64,000 nucleotides of DNA from Bacillus sp. FJAT-52991. GTDB taxonomy: Bacteria > Bacillota > Bacilli > Bacillales > Domibacillaceae. The position numbers and the translations under genes were made by a program. The notes below the pieces were generated by a model. It saw nothing but the letters and a program-made list of their open reading frames with translations. It was not told where the DNA came from and ran no database searches. The DNA is taken from assembly GCF_037201805.1 (NCBI RefSeq), contig NZ_CP147404.1, positions 2,958,501 through 3,022,500 on the forward strand, read 5' to 3'. Each line of letters begins with the position of its first letter. Position 1 is the first letter of the stretch. This document shows positions 50,981-58,070 of the stretch, piece by piece.

Positions 50981-52385
50981 AATTTCTTTACTTAAATATT
51001 GGACGACCCGCTACGTAGCCACATTAGTCCTCGGCTTAATTGTGGTCACTGTCCTTTCTGTTGCTTGGATTCAACATACCATTATAGATAATCGTTTAGA
51101 AATATCAGAGTTCATTGCCGAGGAACTGGCCAATCGCATTGCGGGTAGCCAACAGGGGAAGGACGCTCCTTCCATTAATAAAAATACATTAAAAAATCGC
51201 GACAAATTTCTACAGTCCGAACGTCCACCAGCCATTTATATTACGGACGCTACCGGTCGTGTACTGTCAACTAATCAATCAAGTGGTCCATACAGTTTAG
51301 AAAGCTTCCCGCGCTCTCTTCTCAAAGAAGATAAAGATGTGTTGAAGTATCCAACAGGTACGGATGACGCTCGCGTTTGGTTAATTAAGAAGCCAATTAA
51401 AGTGGATGATGTCGTATTTGGATGGGTCGTTATGTTACAGTCGGAAAACGAGGTCGGCAATGTAACTGAAGAGTACCGGTTATTAGCCATTTTAATTGTC
51501 AGTCTTGGGTTATTTGGTTGGGCGGCTATCTATATTTTGTCCCGCAGGCTGTCAAAACCGATTAGTCAAGTAGCGGAAGCTGCCAAGCAAATTCAAGAAG
51601 GAAATTACAACGTGCGTCTCCCTGAGCATACGAAAGAGCAAGAAGTATATGATTTAGTCTACTCATTTAAAGAAATGGCACAAAAGCTTCAGCAGCTAGA
51701 GGCTTTAAGAGCCGAACTTTTAGCTGGAGTCACCCATGAATTAAAGACCCCTGTCACTTCCATTAGTGGCTTGATTCAAGCAGTAAAGGATGGCGTTGTT
51801 ACAGGCGATGAAGCAGAAGAGTTTTTAGACGTATCCTTAAAGGAAACAGCTAAAATGCAAAAAATGATCAATGATTTGCTCGAATTTAATTCCTTTACGG
51901 CCAACGCACTTCCTGTAACGATAGAAGAACATTCTGTCAATGAACTCATGACCGATGTTGTCCATCAATGGAAAATCGGGCAAGAATTAGAACATCTGAC
52001 GCTCGATTTAACCCGGCTACAACAAGATCGCGTCATCTATACCGACTCTGTTCGACTGCAACAAATTATCATCAATTTACTGAACAATGCTAAACATGCC
52101 GTAGAAACAGAGGGCCGAATTGAAATCACATTGACAGAGCAAGAAGGTCACATGCTTTTTATTGAAGTCAAAGATAATGGTTCAGGCATCCCTGAAGCAG
52201 AACAAGAACTCATTTTTGAAAGGTTTTACCGAGGCGATAATAAAAAATATAAAGTGCGCGGCCTCGGTCTCGGTCTTCCCTTCAGCAAACTGTTGGCAAA
52301 CACCCTTGATGGCGATTTAATCTTAAAGGAAAGCTCCAGCTTAGGCACAACGTTTCTTATACAATTGCCACTGGCTGACGAATAA
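50964..52385 (+). CDS. sensor histidine kinase
   Basis: Product of 473 residues. TM1 at about 18-38, a sensor domain of about 130 residues, TM2 at about 173-192, HAMP 193-245, His258 in THELKTP. N box NLLNNAKHA, G1 DNGSGIP, F box FERFYRG, G2 GLGLGLPFSKLL. Translationally coupled to the regulator. Its TAA stop forms the first bases of modular repeat copy 3, so the repeat is the 3'-UTR of this operon. Confidence 0.94.
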   Translation: MKKTNRISLLKYWTTRYVATLVLGLIVVTVLSVAWIQHTIIDNRLEISEFIAEELANRIAGSQQGKDAPSINKNTLKNRDKFLQSERPPAIYITDATGRVLSTNQSSGPYSLESFPRSLLKEDKDVLKYPTGTDDARVWLIKKPIKVDDVVFGWVVMLQSENEVGNVTEEYRLLAILIVSLGLFGWAAIYILSRRLSKPISQVAEAAKQIQEGNYNVRLPEHTKEQEVYDLVYSFKEMAQKLQQLEALRAELLAGVTHELKTPVTSISGLIQAVKDGVVTGDEAEEFLDVSLKETAKMQKMINDLLEFNSFTANALPVTIEEHSVNELMTDVVHQWKIGQELEHLTLDLTRLQQDRVIYTDSVRLQQIIINLLNNAKHAVETEGRIEITLTEQEGHMLFIEVKDNGSGIPEAEQELIFERFYRGDNKKYKVRGLGLGLPFSKLLANTLDGDLILKESSSLGTTFLIQLPLADE

Positions 52386-52514
52386 AGTGAAACTTCAATC
52401 AGTGGGGGTTTTCTTCATCCCCCACTGATAAAAGAAGAACAAAGGCTAAAGTCGCAACGTCCTGTTGCAACGCCTTTGTAACCTGCATCCTGCAGCCCGT
52501 TAATGCGGGATAAA
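52384..52514 (+). repeat. modular structured repeat, copy 3 (131 nt, alternative middle)
   Basis: Starts on the kinase stop codon. First hairpin ATCAGTGGGGG/CCCCCACTGAT is perfect. The middle is replaced by ACAAAGGCTAAAGTCGCAAC / GTTGCAACGCCTTTGT; the 3' module CTGCAGCCCGTTAATGCGGG ending GATAAA is shared with copies 1 and 2. Confidence 0.87.
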
Positions 52515-52553
52515 AACCAAAAACCAGTCACCGGTCGGTAACTGGTTTTTGGT
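52515..52553 (+). terminator. long hairpin after the two-component operon
   Basis: ACCAAAAACCAGT/ACTGGTTTTTGGT stem directly after repeat copy 3; terminator-like but with a short T run. Confidence 0.55.
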
Positions 52554-52568
52554 TCGGATGTAGGTACT

Positions 52569-52857
52569 AGCGCCTTCCGCTTTTCTTGATCTAGCTACAG
52601 GCGCTAACGACTAGTTGACTTCCCCTCTCCTCCTTGCGATAAGTCAACATCGATTCACTATCGTTCATCGTGTTTCCTTTATCTCGTGCGGAGCGGTCCA
52701 GTCCATACGTCGCTGAACAGCGCCTTTCGCTTTTCTACTGTCCAGCTTCGACTCCTTGGGGCTCGAGTCAAATGCCAGTCTGACTGTATGGCTGAAGAAC
52801 GCCATTTCGTCATTCTGTCATTTGCTTGTCGCCCCAGGTCAGTCGGCTCCGCTTTTC
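52569..52857 (-). repeat. long interspersed repeat A, inverted copy plus second module
   Basis: Bases 52569-52746 are the reverse complement of the 25.9-kb unit (CGTGTTTCCTTTATCTCGTG, GCTGAACAGCGCC). Bases 52747-52857 continue into a different module (GACTCCTTGGGGCTCGAGTC ... GCTTGTCGCCCCAGGTCAGTC) up to the DUF1540 stop codon. The open frames here are repeat translations, not genes. Confidence 0.8.
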
Positions 52858-53013
52858 TTATGCTTGTGGTTCGAATGTTTTACAGTCGGTTTCTGTTGTG
52901 TCGGAGGCTTGTTTGCCTTTATGACTCACGACATAAATAGCATCTGCTGCACATTTATTGCCATTCGCCCAGTACGTACAGTTATTTACTTCACATAGAA
53001 CATCTTTCGCCAA
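52858..53013 (-). CDS. DUF1540 domain protein, TTG start
   Basis: Product of 51 residues, missed at usual length cut-offs: (M)AKDVLCEVNNCTYWANGNK then CAADAIYVVSHKGKQASDT and TETDCKTFEPQA. Cysteines in C-x4-C-x8-C ... C spacing are typical of DUF1540, presumed small metal-binding proteins of spore-forming Firmicutes. TTG start with GGGGGTGG six bases upstream. Its 3' end abuts the mosaic repeat. Confidence 0.85.
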   Translation of the reverse strand: MAKDVLCEVNNCTYWANGNKCAADAIYVVSHKGKQASDTTETDCKTFEPQA

Positions 53014-53129
53014 AGTATTCCACCCCCTTTACGCTTAGACTGTCCTTTTTTTGGTGAACTAATACTTCGTTGTTTGAAGAAGCCGGGAGAATCGCGCGAC
53101 GGCCAGAAAATCCACAGCGCACTAAAAAC

Positions 53130-53173
53130 AGAAAAAGAGGCGTTCCCGAATTTCAGGAACACCTCTTTTTTTA
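53130..53173 (-). terminator. intrinsic terminator of the yclNOPQ operon
   Basis: AAAAAGAGGTGTTCC/GGAACGCCTCTTTTT hairpin right after the substrate-binding protein stop; symmetric on both strands. Confidence 0.85.
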
Positions 53174-54127
53174 TTATTTCAATCCTTCTGCTACTTCTTT
53201 CACCATAGCAGATACAGATCCTAAACCGCCACCAGATAGGTACCAGTAGTTTCCGTCTAAGTAAACAACGTTATCATTTTTCACTGCTTTTGTGTTTTTC
53301 ATTAAGTCGTTTTCTACCACTTGTTCAGCAGAAGCTTTTCCGCCGATGACAGCTCCACGGTCGACTAAGAATAAGTAATCTGGATCTTTTTCTACAATGT
53401 ATTCAAATGAGATTTTATCTCCATGATTGTCAACTTTAATATTTTTGTCTACAGGTGTCACACCTAACGCATCGTGGATGATACCAAAGCGAGAACCAGG
53501 GCCATAAGCACTCATTTCTCCTTCACTTGCTAATACGATTAAACCAGTTTTTCCAGACTTCGTTGCTTGATCTTTTACTGCTTGAACATCTTTGTCAATC
53601 TTCGCTAGCTCTGTTTTCACTTCGTCTTCTTTACCAAAAATTTCACCGACAATTTCTGTATTCTTCTTGAAAGAATTCATGTAGTCTGATTCATCTACAC
53701 CTAAGTAAATAGTTGGTGCAATTTCAGTAAATTGATCATACATATCTGCTTGACGGCCTGAAATAATAATTAAATCTGGTTGCATAGCATGAATTTTTTC
53801 AAAATCTGGCTCTTTTAATCCACCAAGGTTTTCATATTTTTCATCTTCATATTTAGATAAGTAGCTTGGCACTGGGTCTTTCGGAAGTCCCGCTACTTCA
53901 ATATCTAGTGTGTCCATCGTGCTTAATGTCCCGTAATCAAATACAGCCACTTTCTCTGGATTTTTCGGTACTTCTGTTTCACCTAATTCATGCGTAACAG
54001 TAATTGTTTCTGCTTCTTTCTTTGGTTCTTCCTTCTCTTTCTCTTCTTCTTTTGCTCCTGAACTACATGCTGCTGCGACGACAACGAACAGCATAGTCAT
54101 CAATAATAGAGATAATTTTTTCCACAT
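53174..54127 (-). CDS. yclQ: siderophore-binding lipoprotein (YclQ-like)
   Basis: Product of 317 residues: signal peptide and lipobox VAAAC (Cys21), glutamate/lysine linker, then a class III periplasmic-binding fold (PEKVAVFDYGTLSTMDTL ... KPDLIIISGRQ-type motif, FEYIVEKDPDYLFLVDRG). In B. subtilis, YclQ binds petrobactin and catecholate siderophores. Gene order and the permease sequences support this assignment. Last gene of the iron-uptake operon. Confidence 0.9.
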   Translation of the reverse strand: MWKKLSLLLMTMLFVVVAAACSSGAKEEEKEKEEPKKEAETITVTHELGETEVPKNPEKVAVFDYGTLSTMDTLDIEVAGLPKDPVPSYLSKYEDEKYENLGGLKEPDFEKIHAMQPDLIIISGRQADMYDQFTEIAPTIYLGVDESDYMNSFKKNTEIVGEIFGKEDEVKTELAKIDKDVQAVKDQATKSGKTGLIVLASEGEMSAYGPGSRFGIIHDALGVTPVDKNIKVDNHGDKISFEYIVEKDPDYLFLVDRGAVIGGKASAEQVVENDLMKNTKAVKNDNVVYLDGNYWYLSGGGLGSVSAMVKEVAEGLK

Positions 54128-54139
54128 ATGTCTACACTC

Positions 54140-54898
54140 CTATTTAAAATATATGCAAATTCTACAGTCATTTACGGTTTGAATCTTCATATCCATTTCA
54201 TAAATATCCTTTAACACTTGCTGGTCCATCATCTCATCCACCGATCCTTGCTTGGCAATTTTGCCATCCTTTAAGGCCACGATATAGTCAGAATAGCAAG
54301 AGGCAAAATTGATATCATGAATCACAATGACAACGGTTTTTCCTAACTCATTCGTCAATCGTCTTAACACCTTCATGATTTGAACAGAATGCTTCATATC
54401 AAGATTATTCAGTGGTTCATCAAGCAATATGTACTCCGTATCTTGGGCAATGACCATCGCGATAAACGCACGCTGACGTTGCCCTCCACTTAATTGATCA
54501 AGATATTTATGTTGCATGCCTTCAAGTTCCATATAGCGAATCGCTTCATCGACATGCTGCCAGTCTTCTTTCTTTAACTTTCCTTGCGAATAAGGAAAAC
54601 GACCAAAGGAAACGAGTTCCCGTACAGTTAGGCGTAAATTTAAGTGATTGGTTTGCTTTAAAATCGCAATTTTTTTGGCCAGTTCTTCACTTTTGGATTG
54701 ACTCACTTCTTCTCCATCAATGAAAATGTCACCCTCATCTTTTGTAATCAGACGGCTAATCATTGATAATAGCGTACTTTTTCCCGCACCATTCGGCCCG
54801 ATAAAAGAAGTAATCTTTCCTTTAGGAACATTGATAGATACTTGATCAATCACCGCTTTGCTTCCATATACTTTGGACACTTCCTGTACTTCTACCAT
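54140..54898 (-). CDS. yclP: siderophore ABC transporter ATPase (YclP-like)
   Basis: Product of 252 residues. Walker A GPNGAGKST, Q-loop LKQTNHLNLR, signature LSGGQRQR, Walker B YILLDEPLNNLD, H-loop VIHDINFA. FepC-type ATPase. Its start overlaps the preceding permease stop by seven bases. Confidence 0.93.
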   Translation of the reverse strand: MVEVQEVSKVYGSKAVIDQVSINVPKGKITSFIGPNGAGKSTLLSMISRLITKDEGDIFIDGEEVSQSKSEELAKKIAILKQTNHLNLRLTVRELVSFGRFPYSQGKLKKEDWQHVDEAIRYMELEGMQHKYLDQLSGGQRQRAFIAMVIAQDTEYILLDEPLNNLDMKHSVQIMKVLRRLTNELGKTVVIVIHDINFASCYSDYIVALKDGKIAKQGSVDEMMDQQVLKDIYEMDMKIQTVNDCRICIYFK

Positions 54899-55842
54899 TG
54901 TTTATTCTCCTTTAATAGTAAATAAATGAAATAAACTCCGCCGATAAAGTTAATGATGACACTTAACGTAGTACTAAAATGAAAGACACGCTCGACAATG
55001 AATTGACCGCCAACAAGGGCAATAATACTAATTAGGATCGAGCCTGCTAATAAGTAAGAATGCTTATATGTCTTAAACATCTCATACGCTAAGTTCACAA
55101 CGAGCAGTCCTAAAAACGTAATAGGGCCGACGAGCGCGGTCGACACCGAAATTAAAACCGCAACGACAACAAGCAACCTTTTAACAACATAATCATAATC
55201 CACTCCAAGATTGATCGCATGTTCTTTCCCCAGCGATAACACATCGAGATATTTCATAAACCGGGCAAAATACACCGAAACGAGTACAATTAAAAGGACA
55301 GCTAACTTTAGTACATCCGTTTGCACATTGTTAAAGCTTGCAAACATCTTTCCTTGGATCATCATATACTCATTTGGATCAATGAGCACTTGCATGAACG
55401 TAGAAAAGCTGTCAAAGAATGTACCGAAAATTAAACCGATCAACAGCAAGAAATAAATATTGGTTCCATCTTTTTTAAACAAGATTTTGTACAGAATGCC
55501 TGAAAAGACAATCATTAGCACCACTGAAATCATAAAGTTCACTTGCTTATTAACAATCGTCAAGTTGGTGGAACCTAGCATAAAAATAAGAACGGTTTGA
55601 ATGAGCATATATAACGAATCTAGCCCTAGAATGCTTGGGGTTAAAATTCGGTTATTCGTAATCGTTTGAAAGATTAACGTAGCAAAGGCGATCGCCGCTC
55701 CAGTCAATATAATCGCAAAAACTTTCAAGCCTCGCTTCGGTAAAGCGTAATCCCAATTGTACCCAAGATCCGTAAACAAAAAGGCGACAATGCATGCAAC
55801 CGCGGTTACCGCGAGGATTAGTAATTTCTTTTTTTCACTCAT
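54892..55842 (-). CDS. yclO: siderophore ABC transporter permease (YclO-like)
   Basis: Product of 316 residues with eight to nine transmembrane helices of the FecCD family. Family motifs: GLDSLYMLIQTVLIF, GKEHAINLGVDYDYV (coupling region) and TALVGPITFLGLLVVNLAYE. It forms a heterodimer with the other permease. Its start overlaps the yclN stop by eight bases. Confidence 0.92.
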   Translation of the reverse strand: MSEKKKLLILAVTAVACIVAFLFTDLGYNWDYALPKRGLKVFAIILTGAAIAFATLIFQTITNNRILTPSILGLDSLYMLIQTVLIFMLGSTNLTIVNKQVNFMISVVLMIVFSGILYKILFKKDGTNIYFLLLIGLIFGTFFDSFSTFMQVLIDPNEYMMIQGKMFASFNNVQTDVLKLAVLLIVLVSVYFARFMKYLDVLSLGKEHAINLGVDYDYVVKRLLVVVAVLISVSTALVGPITFLGLLVVNLAYEMFKTYKHSYLLAGSILISIIALVGGQFIVERVFHFSTTLSVIINFIGGVYFIYLLLKENKQW

Positions 55843-56785
55843 AAGCTTTTCTCCTCATCAGCATATAAATAAAAATACCGCTACCGATCACGCCTACTGT
55901 CAACCCAATCGGAACCTCATATGGGTAAATAATCACTCGACCAAGAATATCGCAAAACAGAACGAACACTGCACCAAGCAATGCCGTATGGGCTAAGTTG
56001 TTCTTCAAATGATCTCCTTGATACATCGAGACAATATTAGGAACAACCAATCCTAAAAATGGAATGATACCGACTGTCAAAACGACTAAAGTGGTCATTA
56101 AGGCGACAATGGTCAGACCGATATTCACCGCCTGCTTATAATTCAACCCAAGGTTAACCGCAAATTCCTCGCCCATTCCTGCTAGAGTGAATTTATCAGC
56201 ATAAATATAAGCGATAATTAACAGCGGAATACTTATGTACAGTAATTCATATCGCCCAGATGTCACCATTGAAAAATCACCTTGCAACCAAGCAGAAATA
56301 TTTTGAATCAACCCATACTTGTAAGCAAAAAACGTCGTAATCGATCCTATAATACTCCCAAACATTAACCCAACTAGCGGAATAAAAATCGCATCTTTCA
56401 TCTTAATTTTGTCTAGTATTTTCATAAATAGAAACGTACCAGCCATCGCAAAAACGAAAGCAACGATCATTTTTTCCAACATAGTAGCAGATGTAAAGAT
56501 GATCATGGACACTAAGATTCCTAGTTTCGCAGAATCCATCGTTCCAGCGGTCGTCGGTGATACAAATTTATTACGACTCAATTGCTGCATAATTAACCCA
56601 GCAATACTTAAGCTCATTCCAGCAATAATAATACTCACTAGTCGCGGAACACGGCTTTTCCAAAAAATCAGCGTCTGTTCATTCGTTAAATTGAATAAGT
56701 CCAATGGAGAAATATTCGTGACTCCAATAAATAATGAAGCAATGGATAAAATAATAAGCGCGATGATTAAATATCTTTTTTTCAT
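55835..56785 (-). CDS. yclN: siderophore ABC transporter permease (YclN-like)
   Basis: Product of 316 residues, FecCD family. SRVPRLVSIIIAGMSLSIAGLIMQQLSRNKF-type region (conserved RLPR entry), GMGEEFAVNLGLNYKQAVN (coupling) and VGIIPFLGLVVPNIVSMYQG match my recollection of YclN closely. Start set at ATG 56785; its ribosome-binding site AGGAGAG lies rather far (14 bases) upstream. First gene of the operon, behind a Fur box and a 26-base palindrome. Confidence 0.92.
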   Translation of the reverse strand: MKKRYLIIALIILSIASLFIGVTNISPLDLFNLTNEQTLIFWKSRVPRLVSIIIAGMSLSIAGLIMQQLSRNKFVSPTTAGTMDSAKLGILVSMIIFTSATMLEKMIVAFVFAMAGTFLFMKILDKIKMKDAIFIPLVGLMFGSIIGSITTFFAYKYGLIQNISAWLQGDFSMVTSGRYELLYISIPLLIIAYIYADKFTLAGMGEEFAVNLGLNYKQAVNIGLTIVALMTTLVVLTVGIIPFLGLVVPNIVSMYQGDHLKNNLAHTALLGAVFVLFCDILGRVIIYPYEVPIGLTVGVIGSGIFIYMLMRRKAYE

Positions 56786-56838
56786 AACAATTGTAGTGAC
56801 TCTCCTGCAGAGATTTTTTGGCTGTTCAAAAAAGAAAA

Positions 56839-56853
56839 TGAAATTCATTATCA
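56839..56853. promoter_or_regulatory. Fur box upstream of yclN
   Basis: TGAAATTCATTATCA matches 12 of 14 defined positions of TGATAATnATTATCA, 54 bases before yclN. Confidence 0.7.
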
Positions 56854-56884
56854 ATAACGGATAAAAAAATAACACCTCTCGGCA

Positions 56885-56910
56885 CAAATACTTGTTGCAA
56901 CAAGTATTTG
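56885..56910. promoter_or_regulatory. 26-bp palindromic MarR-type operator at yclN
   Basis: Perfect palindrome with arm CAAATACTTGTTG. Its core ATACTTG-6-CAAGTAT is the same as the element in front of the neighbouring marR gene. Confidence 0.75.
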
Positions 56911-56948
56911 CTCAGAAAAATGATTCGGCTTTTTTCCATTTTTTTAAA

Positions 56949-57392
56949 TTATTTCAAGTTGGCTCTTACTTGATCTAGCACCTTTAAACAAATGGCAAAC
57001 TCTTCAGCATCGACTTCAAAAGAAGCCTCAGCGATCGTTTGCTTAGCCAGCATAGTATAGCTCTGTTTCAGCTGTTGCCCATGCTCCGTTAAATAAATTA
57101 AATTGATGCGGCGATCGTTCGGATGGGCTCTACGTTCTACTAAATCACGCTTGATCAGATTATCAATTAGACGCGACACACTCGGCTCATCTCTTTCATT
57201 CAATATAGCCAATGCATGCTGCGTTTGCCCGTCCTTCTCATACAGCCGGCTTAAAATTTGCCATTGCTCATGAGTTAACGAAAAACCATTCTCTTTAAAG
57301 TGACGGTTCAGCCTATTTGTCATTAAACGAGATGCCTGAAAAAGCTTGTAGCCAAGAGAATCCTCTAACCGATACTCTTTCTTCTCCATCAT
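56949..57392 (-). CDS. MarR family regulator beside the iron importer
   Basis: Product of 147 residues. Winged helix at about 50-105 (THEQWQILSRLYEKDGQTQH, SVSRLIDNLIKRDLVERRAHPNDRR, wing INLIYLTEHG). GGAG precedes ATG. Identical-core palindromes occur at its own promoter (57437) and at yclN (56885), and Fur boxes lie at both. It therefore probably autoregulates and controls the siderophore importer, linking it to an unknown ligand. Confidence 0.9.
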   Translation of the reverse strand: MMEKKEYRLEDSLGYKLFQASRLMTNRLNRHFKENGFSLTHEQWQILSRLYEKDGQTQHALAILNERDEPSVSRLIDNLIKRDLVERRAHPNDRRINLIYLTEHGQQLKQSYTMLAKQTIAEASFEVDAEEFAICLKVLDQVRANLK

Positions 57393-57436
57393 CGCTTTCT
57401 CCTTTGACAGCTATCCGTCTCACATTGTACAGAAAT

Positions 57437-57456
57437 ATACTTGTTTATGCAAGTAT
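57437..57456. promoter_or_regulatory. MarR-type operator in the marR promoter
   Basis: ATACTTG-TTTATG-CAAGTAT: seven-base arms and six-base spacer, matching the core of the yclN palindrome. Confidence 0.7.
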
Positions 57457-57545
57457 CTACAAAAGAAAAAAATATAAGAAATGCAAAATTTAACCAAAAT
57501 TACTCATCTATACGAAACACCTCTGTCCTCCTCCTTCGAAATAAA

Positions 57546-57589
57546 TGAAATTCATTCTCAAATAACATTATAAATGATAACAATTATCA
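57546..57589. promoter_or_regulatory. two Fur boxes upstream of marR
   Basis: TGAAATTCATTCTCA (57546-57560) and TGATAACAATTATCA (57575-57589, 13 of 14 defined positions). Confidence 0.7.
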
Positions 57590-57675
57590 ATGTCAACAGT
57601 TGGTTACTATTCTTTTTTTCGGAAATAATTGAAGCTTAATATTTTCCAAAAGAAACACAGTGGCGTATGATTAGA

Positions 57676-57976
57676 AGAAAAGCGGAAGGACCCGTTTAGC
57701 GACGTATGAACTGGAGCAATCCGTACGAGATAAAGGAAAATGAAATGCGAAGCCAACTCGTTCAGCCGCGACAAGCATAAGACAAACATTCGGAGGAAGG
57801 TGTTTTTTTCCTTCCGCAGGAGGTTTGTCTTATGACCTCGAGCGGCTAGTTGGCGGAGCTAGACAACACGATGAACGACAGTGAATCGATGTTGACTTAT
57901 CGCAAGGAGGATTGTGGAAGTACACTAGTCGCTGGGGCCTGTAGCTAGACACTAGAAAAGCTGAAGGTCCCGTTTA
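57676..57976 (+). repeat. long interspersed repeat A with nested palindromic insert
   Basis: Outer parts (GAAAAGCGGAAGG...GATAAAGGAAA; ACACGATGAACG...CTAGTCGCTGGGGCC) match the 25.9-kb unit. Between them lie about 120 bases whose arms CATAAGACAAAC/GTTTGTCTTATG and GCCAACT/AGTTGGC form a large hairpin. A partial second copy begins at 57954. This fills most of the 680-base gap before the MMPL gene. Confidence 0.82.
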
Positions 57977-58070
57977 TGGTGGAAGAAATCTTGGCAAAGT
58001 CTAAGAACTCTTGCTTATCAGCAAAGAAAATCAAACAATACTTGATTAGAAAGAAGATCGGAGGAATCTC

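Noticed and set aside
52686..52998. Short plus-strand frames of 80-84 codons
   Set aside because: They are translations of the interspersed repeat and the reverse strand of the DUF1540 gene.
58038..58044. MarR operator in front of the MMPL gene
   Set aside because: Only a half site (ATACTTG) is present, with no matching second arm.
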